NCBI GenBank assembly: GCA_016200545.1
Contig: JACQEO010000031.1
Coordinates: 1-40,925 of the forward strand
Direction: 5' to 3'
DNA from: Deltaproteobacteria bacterium
Lineage (GTDB): Bacteria; Desulfobacterota; Binatia; UTPRO1
DNA length: 40,925 bases
In this document: positions 15,961 through 26,918 of the stretch, piece after piece
Layout: each line of letters starts with the position of its first letter
How positions within the stretch are numbered: the first letter of the stretch is position 1
Notes under the pieces: model-generated
Databases searched by the model: none
Told to the model about the DNA's origin: nothing
Seen by the model: only the letters and a program-made list of their open reading frames with translations
Program-made: the position numbers and the translations under genes

Positions 15961-16734
15961 TCAAGCGGGGCGGGTCGTCTCCGCGAGGCGGGCCGCGATG
16001 ACCGCGCGTACCTCGTCACGCAGTCGCGTACGGTCGTCGTAGGTGAGCTCGGCCGTCGAGATCGGCCGCTCGACGAAGATGTCGCACTCCCCCGGTAGGA
16101 TCGAGAGATAGCCGCCCTTCGGCATGATCGCCGCCGTGCCTCGACAGACGATCGGCACCACCGGGATCCTCATATGAATGGCCGCCGCGAACGGGCCCTT
16201 CTTGAAGGGCAGGAGGGCGCCGTCGCGCGAGCGGGTGCCCTCGGGGAAGATGATGAGCGAGCAGCGCTCCTCGACGGCGACGTGGTTCAGCAGTTGGATC
16301 GCCTCGAGCGGGTTGTCGCGGTCGACGGGCACCATGCCCATGGTGCGCAGCACCGTGCCGAGGACGGGCTCGGCGAAGAGATCGCGCTTGGCGACGAAGC
16401 GATTGTGGCCGGGGAGGTAGCCGAGCAGCGCGGGGATGTCGAAGTTGCTCTGGTGGTTCGGCGCGAAGATGTACGGCCCCCGTCCGGTGAGGTGCTCGAG
16501 GCCGTGCATGTGGACGCGCACCCCGCAGGCGCGCGCCAGGTTGCGCGCCGAGATCTTGGCGAACTCCCAGGCGACACTCTTCCACGGCAGCGCGCGGTGC
16601 AGCACCACCGCGATCGAGCCCATGGAGAAAAGCATGCCGCGAAAGATGAAGCGGTTGACGACGGCGCGTGCACGCTGGCGTTCCGCGGCCGCGGCATCGG
16701 CGACGAGCGTCGAGTCATGCGACGGAGGAACCAT
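15961..16734 (-). CDS. 1-acyl-sn-glycerol-3-phosphate acyltransferase (PlsC-like)
   Basis: A 257-residue membrane-associated acyltransferase for phospholipid synthesis, adding the second acyl chain to lysophosphatidate. Diagnostic motifs: 'NHQSNFD' (His94, Asp99, the HX4D catalytic pair), 'VPVDRDNP' and 'FPEGTRSRDG' (163-172) for glycerol-phosphate binding, then 'GPFAAAIHMRIPVVPI'. One or two N-terminal hydrophobic segments (about 33-47). Start at ATG 16734 is chosen to give a family-length N-terminus; no clear ribosome-binding site, and the frame is open to 16839. Divergent from the radical SAM gene. Confidence 0.85.
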   Translation of the reverse strand: MVPPSHDSTLVADAAAAERQRARAVVNRFIFRGMLFSMGSIAVVLHRALPWKSVAWEFAKISARNLARACGVRVHMHGLEHLTGRGPYIFAPNHQSNFDIPALLGYLPGHNRFVAKRDLFAEPVLGTVLRTMGMVPVDRDNPLEAIQLLNHVAVEERCSLIIFPEGTRSRDGALLPFKKGPFAAAIHMRIPVVPIVCRGTAAIMPKGGYLSILPGECDIFVERPISTAELTYDDRTRLRDEVRAVIAARLAETTRPA

Positions 16735-16854
16735 CCGCGGCGGCGAACATACGCGCGGGGCGGGGGACTGACAAGCGGCGCGTGTCCCGTCCGGCGGTCG
16801 CCATCCCACGCCCTCGCTTGCGTCCGCCGCGGTCCGCATCTAAGTCAGGACGCG

Positions 16855-18207
16855 ATGCGGATCTACTTGATCTCGCCGACGCACTACGCCGCCGACGGCT
16901 CGCTCCACAAGACGACGCGCTACTGGACGAGCGCGACCACGTTGCCGTACCTGAAGGCGATCACGCCGCTGGAGCACGAGGTGTCGTTCGTCGACGAGCT
17001 CTTCTACGACGTCGACCTCGGGCACCCCTGCGACGTCGTCGGCATCACGGCGATGGGGCCACAGATCGCGCGCGCCTACGACCTCGCTGCGGAGTTCCGC
17101 CGTCGCGGTCGCAAGGTGGTCCTCGGCGGCACCTGGGTGACGCTCACCGCCGAGGAGTCGCTGCGGCACTGCGATGCGGTCGTCGCGGGCGAGGCGGAGA
17201 CGGTGTGGGCGGACGTTCTGCACGACCTCGCGGCGGGACGGAGCCGCGGCATCTACCGCGCCGCGGGCTGGAGCTCACTCGCCGGCATGGCCACGTTCGA
17301 CTACACGAGCCTGCCGCTCTTCAAGCAGGACGCCTTCCGCTCGAGCGCGCTCTACCGGATGTACTTCCACTGGCCGGTCATCTTCTCGCGCGGCTGCCCG
17401 CACCCCTGCGAGTACTGCGCGGTGCAGACGTACTACCAGCGCTCGTACCGTACCCGCCCCGTCGACGACGTCATGGCCGATCTGCGCGCCATCCAGCGCC
17501 ACGGCGGCAACCGCATCCTCTTCCTCGACGACAACCCGATCGCCCATCCCGAGAAGGCGAAGGAGCTCTTCCGGGCGATGATCCCGCTCAAGGTCAAGTG
17601 GGCGTCGCAGTCGACGATCAACATCGCGCGCGACCCCGAGCTGCTCGACCTCGCGGCGCGCAGCGGCTGCGTCAGCCTCTCGATCGGCCTCGAGAGCATC
17701 AACGAAGAGAGCCTCGCCGGCGTCCGCAAGGACTTCAACCAAGCGCCGCGGTTCACCGAGGACATCGCCAAGCTCCGCCGTCGGGGTATCCAGGTGATCG
17801 CGCTCATCATGGTCGGGCTCGACGGCGACACGCCCGACACCTTCGGGCGGACGCTGCGGTTTCTGATCGACAGCAAGATCTCCTTCCTCAAGCTCTTCAC
17901 GCCGTGCCCGTATCCGGGGACGAAGTATCACGAGGATATGCTCAAGGCCGGCCGGATCCTCGACGGCAACTGGGCGCGCTACGACTATGGCTCGCCGCTC
18001 ATCCGCCCGACGGGGATGACGGCGGACGAGATGATCGACGGTTTCCGGTACGTCTACGAGGGCTTCTACTCGGTACGGAACATCGTGCGACGCTTCACGC
18101 CGCCGCCGCCGGGGCAGCTGATGGAGAGCCTCGCGTACGTCGTCGCCAACCTCAAAGTGAACCGCTACCTGCGCTCGCACGAGCGCGCCTGGGCGACCAT
18201 CAGCTAG
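16855..18207 (+). CDS. B12-binding-type radical SAM protein
   Basis: A 450-residue protein in the BchE/HpnP-style class: an N-terminal Rossmann-like cobalamin-binding region (1-125; 'VVGITAMGPQ', 'VVLGGTWVTL', 'VVAGEAE') followed by a radical SAM barrel with 'SRGCPHPCEYC' (Cys181, Cys185, Cys188; CxxxCxxC). 'IGLESINEESL' and 'MVGLDGDTPDTF' are SAM-barrel strands. The DxHxxG cobalamin motif is absent, as is common in this class. Substrate unknown; relatives act on lipids, tetrapyrroles or peptides. It stops 16 nt before actA on the same strand and so may be transcribed with Alternative Complex III, or merely precede it. Confidence 0.85.
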   Translation: MRIYLISPTHYAADGSLHKTTRYWTSATTLPYLKAITPLEHEVSFVDELFYDVDLGHPCDVVGITAMGPQIARAYDLAAEFRRRGRKVVLGGTWVTLTAEESLRHCDAVVAGEAETVWADVLHDLAAGRSRGIYRAAGWSSLAGMATFDYTSLPLFKQDAFRSSALYRMYFHWPVIFSRGCPHPCEYCAVQTYYQRSYRTRPVDDVMADLRAIQRHGGNRILFLDDNPIAHPEKAKELFRAMIPLKVKWASQSTINIARDPELLDLAARSGCVSLSIGLESINEESLAGVRKDFNQAPRFTEDIAKLRRRGIQVIALIMVGLDGDTPDTFGRTLRFLIDSKISFLKLFTPCPYPGTKYHEDMLKAGRILDGNWARYDYGSPLIRPTGMTADEMIDGFRYVYEGFYSVRNIVRRFTPPPPGQLMESLAYVVANLKVNRYLRSHERAWATIS

Positions 18208-18223
18208 CTAGTGTATTGGTGCC

Positions 18224-18874
18224 ATGCCCCAGGTGTTTCACCGCAGCACGAACACCTTCTCACGAGTGAGCATCTTCGGCGCGCTCTTTTTCATCGCCGC
18301 GGCGACGTATGGGCTGGCGCTCATCAACCGCTCGGCGTACGTCACCCAGGCCGGCGTCGCGCGCGCGCAACCGATTCAGTTCAGTCATCGCCACCACGCC
18401 GGTGAGCTCGGTATCGACTGTCGCTACTGCCACACGTCGGTCGAGCGCACCGCCTCCGCCGGCGTTCCGCCGACGCAGACCTGCATGAACTGCCACGCGC
18501 AGATCTGGGTCGACAGCCCGGTGCTCGAGCCGGTGCGCGCCAGCTACCGCACCGACACGTCGATCCGCTGGACGCGGGTGCACGATCTCCCCGACTACGT
18601 GTACTTCGACCACTCCATCCACGTGCAGAAGGGTGTCGGCTGCGCCACCTGTCACGGGCGCGTCGATCAGATGAACCTCACGTGGCAGGAGTCGTCGCTG
18701 CAGATGGAATGGTGCCTCGACTGCCATCGCAATCCGGAGCGCTACGTGCGACCGCGCGCGGAGGTCTTCGACATGGCGTGGGAGCCGCCGGCCAACCAAC
18801 TCGACCTCGGACGCGAGCTGATGCGGACCTACAAGATCCAACGCCTCACCGACTGCTACACCTGCCACCGATGA
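18224..18874 (+). CDS. actA: Alternative Complex III subunit A, pentahaem cytochrome c
   Basis: A 216-residue protein anchored by one N-terminal membrane segment (17-34) with five CxxCH haem c sites: 66-70, 87-91, 140-144, 164-168 and 211-215. This count, size and position at the head of the operon identify ActA, the periplasmic electron-transfer subunit of the quinol:cytochrome c oxidoreductase that replaces the bc1 complex. It relays electrons from quinol oxidation toward the monohaem subunit and the terminal oxidase. actB follows after 18 nt. Confidence 0.93.
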   Translation: MPQVFHRSTNTFSRVSIFGALFFIAAATYGLALINRSAYVTQAGVARAQPIQFSHRHHAGELGIDCRYCHTSVERTASAGVPPTQTCMNCHAQIWVDSPVLEPVRASYRTDTSIRWTRVHDLPDYVYFDHSIHVQKGVGCATCHGRVDQMNLTWQESSLQMEWCLDCHRNPERYVRPRAEVFDMAWEPPANQLDLGRELMRTYKIQRLTDCYTCHR

Positions 18875-18892
18875 GCGGGAGCGTAGTGTAAT

Positions 18893-21867
18893 ATGAACGA
18901 CGCGCTCGACCTGGACGCGATTCGGCGCCGCCTCGCGACGAGCGAGGGACGGCGCTTCTGGCGCAGCCTCGACGAGGTCGCCGAGACCGCGGCGTTCACC
19001 GAGTTGCTGCAGCAGGAGTTTCCGCGGCAGGCGGCGCCGATCGCCGAGGGCGTCGATCGCCGGCAGTTCCTGCGCCTGATGAGCGCCTCGCTGGCGCTCG
19101 CGGGGCTCGGCGCCTGCACGCGCCAGCCGCCCGAGTACATCGTGCCGTACGCGAAGGCGCCCGAGGACGGGATCGTGCCGGGCGAGCCGCTCTTCTTCGC
19201 GACCGCGATGCCGCTCGGCGGCGGTGCCCTCGGGCTGCTCGTCGAGAGTCACATGGGGCGACCGACCAAGGTCGAGGGCAACCCGCAGCATCCGCTGAGC
19301 CTCGGCGCGACCGACGTCTACGCGCAGGCGTCGGTCCTCGGGCTCTATGATCCCGATCGCTCGCAGGTGATCACCAGCGCGGGCGAGATCCGGCCGTGGA
19401 GCGCGTTTCTCGCGACGTTGCGCGCGGCGCTGGAGGCGCAGCGCGCCAAGGGCGGCGCCGGGCTCCGCATCCTCACCGAGACGGTGACGTCGCCGACCCT
19501 GGCGCAGCAGATTCGCGACCTCCTCGCCGAGTATCCACAGGCGCGCTGGCACCAGTACGAGCCACTCGCCCGCGACGCTGCTGCGGCGGGCCTGCGGAGC
19601 GCCATCGGCGACGACGCCGAGGTGCACCACCGTGTGGAGCGCGCGGACGTGATCCTCGCGCTCGACGCCGATTTCCTCGCCTGTGGTCCGACCGCTGTCC
19701 GCGACATGCGCGCGTTCAGCATGCGACGCCGGCCCGCCGCGGGCGCGCCGATGAATCGCCTCTACGTCGTCGAGCCGATGCCGACGGTGACCGGCGGCGT
19801 CGCCGATCATCGCTTGGCGCTCCGCGCCGGTGACGTCGAGCGTCTGGCGCGCGCGGTCGCCGCGGCGGTCGGCGTTCGCGGCGTCACCGCGCCGGGTGGT
19901 CTCGCGACGCACGCGGCGTGGATCGCCGCGGTCGCGCGCGATCTCGCGGCGCACAAGGGCGCGAGCCTCGTCATCGCCGGCGAGGCGCAGCCGCCGGCGG
20001 TACACGCGCTGGTACTGGCGATGAATGAGACGCTCGGCAACATCGGGCCTATCGTGATCTACGCGCAGCCGTTCACGATGCCGGGCGAGCAAGCGGCGTC
20101 GCTCGGCCGGCTCGCGGACGACATGGAGGCGGGGCGTGTCGATCTCCTGCTGATCCTCGAGGGCAACCCGGTCGCGACGGCGCCCGCCGACCTGCGTTTC
20201 GCCGCGCGCCTCGAGAAGGTGGGCTTGCGCATCCGCCTCGGGCTCTACGACGACGAGACGTCGCGGCTCTGCCATTGGCACGTGCCCGCCGCGCACTATC
20301 TCGAGTCGTGGAGCGACGCGCGCGCCTACGACGGCACCGCGACGGTCATTCAGCCGCTGATCGCGCCGCTCTACGACGGCAAGACCGCCCACGAGCTGCT
20401 CGCCGCGTGCTCGCAGCGGGGCGACGGCGCGCAATCAGCGTACGATCTGGTGCGCGACTACTGGAAGCGCCAACCCTTCAGCGGCGATTTCGAGGCGTAC
20501 TGGCGGCGCGCGCTGCACGACGGTCTCGTCCCGGGTACGTCGGGGTTGCTGCGCATCCCGAAGGGGCGCGGCGAAGGCGTCGTGCCGCCGTGGGTGGAGC
20601 CGGCGGCCGCGGCCGGCGCGCTCGAGATCAGCTTCCGGCCCGACCCGACGATCTACGACGGCCGATTCGCCAACAACGGTTGGCTGCAGGAGCTGCCGAA
20701 GGCAATGACGCGGCTCACCTGGGACAACGCCGCGTGCCTCGCGCCCGCGACCGCGGAGCGCTTGGGCCTCGCCAACGAAGACGTGGTCGAGCTGCGCCGC
20801 GGCGAGCGCGCGGTGCGCGCCCCGGTCTGGATCGTGCCGGGGCACGCCGCCGACGCCGTCACCGTGCATCTCGGCTACGGGCGAACGCGCGTCGGGCGGG
20901 TGGGGAACGGCGCCGGCTTCGACGCCTATGTGATGCGCACGAGCGACGCCATGTGGATCGGGCGCGACCTCGAAATCCGCAAAACCGGCGAGCGCTACGC
21001 GCTCGCGTGCACGCAGGATCATCAGAGCATGGAGGGCCGCGACCTGATACGCGCGGCGACGATCGACGAGTATCGCGCCGATCCCGCCGTTCTGCGTGAG
21101 CGCGCGCCCGAGGAGCCCGGCGACCTCTCAATGTACCCGCCGCATCGTTACGAGGGGTACGCCTGGGGGATGGCGATCGACTTGAGCGCCTGCACCGGCT
21201 GCAACGCCTGCGTCGTCGCCTGCCAGGCCGAGAACAACATCGCAGTCGTCGGCAAGGACCAGGTGGGACGCGGCCGCGAGATGCACTGGATCCGCGTCGA
21301 TCGCTACTTCGAGGGGGCTCTCGACGCGCCCGCGATCCATCATCAGCCGGTGCCGTGCATGCACTGCGAGCTCGCGCCGTGCGAGGTGGTGTGCCCGGTG
21401 AGCGCGACCGTGCACAGCAGCGAAGGCTTGAATCAGATGATCTACAACCGCTGCGTCGGCACCAAGTACTGCTCGAACAACTGCCCCTACAAGGTGCGGC
21501 GCTTCAACTTCTATCTGTACTCGGACTGGGCGACCGAGAGCCTGAAGCTGCAGCGCAATCCCGACGTCACCGTCCGCAGCCGCGGTGTCATGGAGAAGTG
21601 CACCTACTGCGTGCAGCGGATTCAGCACGCCAAGATCAAGGCGGAGAAAGAGGATCGGGGCGTGCGCGACGGCGAGATCGTGCCCGCGTGCGCGCAGGCG
21701 TGCCCGGCGGAGGCGATCGTCTTCGGCGATCAGAACGATCCCGCGAGCCGGGTGGCGAAGCTCAAGGCCGAGCCGCGCAACTACGCGCTTCTCGGCGAGC
21801 TCAACGCGCGTCCGCGCACGACGTATCTCGCGAAGCTCGGGAATCCGAATCCGGAGCTGACACGCGG

Positions 21868-21871
<4 letters not shown>
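18893..21871 (+). CDS. actB: Alternative Complex III subunit B, molybdopterin-oxidoreductase-like with Fe-S domain
   Basis: A 992-residue fusion typical of ActB. An internal twin-arginine signal 'DRRQFLRLMSASLALAGLG' (Arg56, Arg57) is followed by 'PEYIVPYAKAPED'. Residues about 80-740 resemble molybdopterin oxidoreductases; in solved ACIII structures this part has no Mo cofactor. The C-terminal B2 part, about 765-930, has four ferredoxin-like Cys clusters: 'CTGCNACVVAC', 'CMHCELAPCEVVC', 'CVGTKYCSNNC' and 'CTYC...CAQAC', expected to hold three [4Fe-4S] and one [3Fe-4S]. Its stop overlaps the actC start (ATGA). Confidence 0.93.
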
Positions 21872-23246
<1,375 letters not shown>

Positions 23247-23250
<4 letters not shown>

Positions 23251-23783
23251 AGCGGCCGCCGATCTACGGGCTTCTCGCCGAGTTCGACACCCCGACCGAG
23301 CTCGTGACCGCCGTACGCAAGGCGCGCGCCGCGGGCTATCGCGTCATGGACGCGTACTCGCCCTTTCCGATCGAGGAGCTCGCGGAAGCGCTGCATTTCC
23401 ACGATCGCCGGCTGTCCATGATCGTGCTCGGCGGCGGCATCACCGGCGGCCTCGTCGGCTACCTCCTCCAGTACTGGACGTCGGTCGTCGAGTACCCGCT
23501 GAACATCGGCGGGCGGCCCCTTCACAGCTGGCCGTCGTTCATCCCGGTGACCTTCGAGACCACCGTCCTCTTCGCGGCGCTCTCCGCCGTGCTCGGCATG
23601 CTGGCGCTCAACGGGCTGCCGATGCCCTATCATCCGGTCTTCAACGTGCCGCGCTTCGCGCTTGCCTCGCGCGATCAATTCTTCCTCTGCATCGAGGCCG
23701 TCGATCCGCACTTCGATCGCGAGATCACCCGGCGGTTCCTCGAGCGTCTCGATCCGCAGAGCATTGCCGAGGTGGCGCACTGA
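23247..23783 (+). CDS. actD: Alternative Complex III subunit D (DUF3341)
   Basis: A 178-residue membrane subunit with two hydrophobic hairpins (about 57-78 and 104-128). The N-terminal 'YGLLAEFDTPTELVTAV' and 'YRVMDAYSPFPIEEL' are hallmarks of the DUF3341 family, as is 'MPYHPVFNVPRFALASRDQFFLCIEA' near the C-terminus (only partly conserved elsewhere). Start is the GTG at 23247 overlapping the actC stop (GTGA); the stop overlaps the actE ATG (TGATG). Confidence 0.92.
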
Positions 23784-24406
23784 TGCGCGCCGTGCTCGTC
23801 CGCGTCGCGCTCGTCGGCGTCGTCACGCTCGCGGGCGGGGGCTGCCGCCGGGACATGCAGGACGCGCCCCGCTACGATCCCTACGAGGTGAGCACGTTCT
23901 TCAAGGACGGGCGCGCCTCGCGTCACCTGGTTGCGGGTACCGTCGCCCGCGGCCAGCTCCACGAAGACGCCGCCATCTACACCGGCAAGTCGGCGGACGG
24001 CTTCGTGAGCGCGCTGCCGTTTCCACTGACGCACGCCGTCCTCGACCGCGGCCACGAGCGCTACGACATCTACTGCTCGCCCTGCCACGACCGCGTCGGC
24101 ACCGGCGCCGGGATGATCGTGCAGCGCGGCTACAAGCCGCCGCCGTCGCTCCACGAGGAGCGGCTGCGGAAACTGCCGCTCGGCTACTTCTTCGACGTGA
24201 TGACGAACGGCTTCGGGGTGATGCCGGGCTACGCGCCGCAGGTTCCGGAGGACGATCGCTGGGCGATCGCCGCCTACATCCGCGCCTTGCAGCGGAGCCA
24301 GCACGCGAGCGTCGACGACGTCCCGCCCGCCGACCGTGGCGCGCTCGACGCGCCGGCGCCGGGCGCGCCATCCGGCGTGAAGGAAGCGGGCCATGGCGCG
24401 TCTTGA
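23783..24406 (+). CDS. actE: Alternative Complex III subunit E, monohaem cytochrome c lipoprotein
   Basis: A 207-residue lipoprotein: signal with 'LAGGGC' (Cys21). One haem site 'CSPCH' (98-102) and a distal Met in 'GFGVMPGYA'. It is the monohaem c subunit of ACIII that hands electrons to the oxidase, possibly straight to the cytochrome c domain of CoxB. The extended N-terminal part and the Ala/Pro-rich tail are normal for ActE. Overlaps actF by 14 nt. Confidence 0.92.
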   Translation: MRAVLVRVALVGVVTLAGGGCRRDMQDAPRYDPYEVSTFFKDGRASRHLVAGTVARGQLHEDAAIYTGKSADGFVSALPFPLTHAVLDRGHERYDIYCSPCHDRVGTGAGMIVQRGYKPPPSLHEERLRKLPLGYFFDVMTNGFGVMPGYAPQVPEDDRWAIAAYIRALQRSQHASVDDVPPADRGALDAPAPGAPSGVKEAGHGAS

Positions 24407-25586
24407 TCCCACCATGCCCGGGCTCCATCTCGCGCCCGACCACGTGTTCGTGCGCGTGCAGCGCGTCGCGGGCGCCGTCGGCGCGGGCGCGATCCTTCTC
24501 TGCGTCGCCGGCGCGTTGCTCAATCCGGCGGCGTTCTTCCGCGCCTATCTCGTCGCGTATCTCTTTTGGTTCGGCATCGCGCTCGGCTCGCTCGCGATCC
24601 TCATGGTGCAGTACGTGACCGGCGGTGCCTGGGGCGCCGTCGTGCGCCGCGTCCTCGAGTCCGGCACCCGCACCTTGCCGCTCATGGCCGTCCTCTTCGT
24701 GCCGCTCGCCTTCGGGCTCCCGTACCTCTACGTCTGGGCGCGGCCGGAGGTGGTCGCGCACGACGCCCTCCTGCAGCACCAGCGCATCTATTTGAACGTC
24801 CCGTTCTTCCTCGTCCGCGCCGCGTTCTACTTCGCGGTGTGGATCACCGTCACGCACTTCCTCAATCGCTGGTCGCTCGCGCAGGACAGCCGCCCCGAGC
24901 CGCGTCTCGAGCGCCGTCTCGAGATGCTGAGCCGCGCCGGCCTCATGCTCTACGGCCTCACCGAGACCTTCGCCGCGATCGATTGGGCGATGTCCCTCGA
25001 CCCACACTGGGCGTCGACGATCTACGGCATCCTCCTCATGGGCGGGCAGGGGCTCGCGGCCTTCGCGTTCGTCATTCCGGTGGCGGCGATACTCGCGCGC
25101 CGTCCGCCGCTTTCGCGCATCATCACGCCCGATCAGTTCCACGACCTCGGGAAGCTCATGCTCGCGTTCGTGATGTTGTGGGCGTACTTTTCCTTTTCGC
25201 AGTTCCTGATCATCTGGTCGGGCAATCTGCCCGAGGAGATCCCCTGGTATCTGCGCCGCATCCAAGGCGGCTGGCTGTGGGTCGGCATTCTCCTCGCGCT
25301 CGCGCACTTCATGCTGCCGTTCGTCGTCTTGCTGTCACGCGACGTGAAGCGGCGACCGCGGGTGCTCGCGCTCGTCGCCGGCATGCTCATCGTCGCGCGC
25401 TTCGTCGACATCTTCTGGCTGGTGCGCCCGACACAAGGGTCCGCGGGCCTCGAGCTGCACTGGCTCGACTTCGTCACCCCGTTCGCGATCGGCGGCCTCT
25501 GGCTCTGGGTGTTCGTGTGGCAGCTCGGGACCCGGCCGCTCGTCCCGGTGAACGATCCCTGCCTGCCGGTGATGGAGGCTGCGTGA
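24393..25586 (+). CDS. actF: Alternative Complex III subunit F, polytopic membrane protein
   Basis: A 397-residue NrfD-like protein with about ten membrane segments, the second core subunit of ACIII. Family marks are 'RAYLVAYLFWFGIALGSLA', 'HQRIYLNVPFFLVRAAFYF', 'AAIDWAMSLDPHWASTIYG' and 'FSFSQFLIIWSGNLPEEIPWY', all of which appear here. It pairs with ActC. The start lies inside the actE end; the stop overlaps the next GTG (GTGA). Confidence 0.93.
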   Translation: MARLDPTMPGLHLAPDHVFVRVQRVAGAVGAGAILLCVAGALLNPAAFFRAYLVAYLFWFGIALGSLAILMVQYVTGGAWGAVVRRVLESGTRTLPLMAVLFVPLAFGLPYLYVWARPEVVAHDALLQHQRIYLNVPFFLVRAAFYFAVWITVTHFLNRWSLAQDSRPEPRLERRLEMLSRAGLMLYGLTETFAAIDWAMSLDPHWASTIYGILLMGGQGLAAFAFVIPVAAILARRPPLSRIITPDQFHDLGKLMLAFVMLWAYFSFSQFLIIWSGNLPEEIPWYLRRIQGGWLWVGILLALAHFMLPFVVLLSRDVKRRPRVLALVAGMLIVARFVDIFWLVRPTQGSAGLELHWLDFVTPFAIGGLWLWVFVWQLGTRPLVPVNDPCLPVMEAA

Positions 25587-26011
25587 GCGACGCACGCGAC
25601 GCAGGCGTCGGTCACGAGTCGCGCGACGTGCGCGTGCAGCCGATCGTCCTCGCGTTCGTCGGGCTCGCGGTCGCGGCCGTCCTCGCGCAGGTGCTGATGT
25701 ACGTGCTGCTGGGCGCGTTCACCGCCCGGGAGGAGCGCGCCAGCCAGCCGGCGAGCCCGCTCGCCGCGTCCTACGGGCGCCAGGCGCCGCCCGCGCCGCG
25801 GTTGCAAGTGGCGCCGCGCGACGACCTCCGGCAGCTGCGCGCGCGTGAGGACGGGCTCCTGCACGGGTATGCGTGGGTCGACCGCCAGGCCGGTGTGACG
25901 CGGATTCCGATCGAGCGCGCGATCGAGCTGCTGGCGACGCGCGGCCTGCCGGGCGCCGGCGCGCCGGCGGCACCGGCGGATGCCGGGCCCGGCGGCGGTA
26001 CGACGCCGTGA
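25583..26011 (+). CDS. Small single-pass membrane protein of ACIII/oxidase operons
   Basis: A 142-residue protein with one membrane segment (about 19-41, 'PIVLAFVGLAVAAVLAQVLM') and a periplasmic part containing 'PRLQVAPRDDLRQLRAREDG' and 'GYAWVDRQAGVTRIPIERAI'. This second motif recurs in small proteins next to sco and ACIII genes in many bacteria; its function is not known to me and an assembly or accessory role is only inferred from position. GTG start overlaps the actF stop and its stop overlaps the sco GTG, a coupled chain. The C-terminus is Ala/Pro/Gly rich. Confidence 0.75.
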   Translation: MSDARDAGVGHESRDVRVQPIVLAFVGLAVAAVLAQVLMYVLLGAFTAREERASQPASPLAASYGRQAPPAPRLQVAPRDDLRQLRAREDGLLHGYAWVDRQAGVTRIPIERAIELLATRGLPGAGAPAAPADAGPGGGTTP

Positions 26012-26916
26012 CGACCTCCGCTGTGACGACCTCCGGCATGACGCGGCGGCGCCGTCGCGCGACGTGCGGGACACTGGCGCTGCTTCTCCTGCTCGCGCCG
26101 CACGGAGCGGCGGAGACGGCGCCCGACACCCAACCCGCCGCGGCAGGCGCGCCGCCGCTCGTCGACACGCGCCCGCCGGCGCTGCGTGAGGTCGCGATCG
26201 AGCAGCGGCTCGACGCACAGGTGCCGCTCGACCTCGCGTTTCGCGACGAGAGCGGCGCGCCCGTCAACCTCGGCCAATACTTCGGCACGCGCCCGGTGAT
26301 CCTCTCGCTCGTCTACTACCAGTGTCCGATGCTCTGCACGTTGGTGCTGAACGGGCTAGTACGGGCGCTCCGCGTCCTCTCCTTCGATCCCGGCCGCGAG
26401 TTCGAGATCGTGACCGTGAGCTTCAATCCGCGCGAGACGCCTGAGCTCGCGGCGACGAAGAAGGCGACCTACCTCGGCGAGTACGATCGGCCGGGCGCCG
26501 CCGCGGGCTGGCACTTCCTCACCGGCGACGCCGATGCCATCGAGCGCCTCGCGCGCGCCGTCGGCTTTCACTACACCTACGTGCCCGAAGAGCAGCAGTT
26601 CGCGCACGCCGCCGCGATCATGGTGCTGACACAAGACGGGCGGGTCGCGCGCTACTTCTTCGGTGTCGAGTACTCGCCGCGCGACCTGCGCTTCGGCCTG
26701 ATCGACGCCGCCGAGCACAAGATCGGCACCGCCGTCGATCACCTGCTGCTCTACTGCTACCGCTACGATCCGGCGACCGGCAAGTACGGCGCGATCGCGA
26801 TGAATCTCGTCCGCGCCGGCGGGCTCGTGACCGTGCTCGCGCTCGTCGGCTTCGTTTTAATGATGCGCCGGCACGAGACGTGCCGGCACGAGAGGCGCGT
26901 GGTGGGGAGGAGCTGA
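26008..26916 (+). CDS. SCO1/SenC-family copper protein for oxidase assembly
   Basis: A 302-residue protein with an N-terminal signal (basic 'TRRRRRATC' then a hydrophobic run to about residue 35), a thioredoxin-like SCO domain and a C-terminal membrane segment near 270-290. The copper-binding motif 'CPMLC' and the later 'HAAAIM' His are both present. SCO proteins deliver copper to the CuA centre of subunit II, which is encoded next. I chose the GTG at 26008 because it overlaps the previous stop; an ATG at 26038 is the alternative and would give a shorter n-region. Confidence 0.88.
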   Translation: MTTSAVTTSGMTRRRRRATCGTLALLLLLAPHGAAETAPDTQPAAAGAPPLVDTRPPALREVAIEQRLDAQVPLDLAFRDESGAPVNLGQYFGTRPVILSLVYYQCPMLCTLVLNGLVRALRVLSFDPGREFEIVTVSFNPRETPELAATKKATYLGEYDRPGAAAGWHFLTGDADAIERLARAVGFHYTYVPEEQQFAHAAAIMVLTQDGRVARYFFGVEYSPRDLRFGLIDAAEHKIGTAVDHLLLYCYRYDPATGKYGAIAMNLVRAGGLVTVLALVGFVLMMRRHETCRHERRVVGRS

Positions 26917-26918
26917 GC

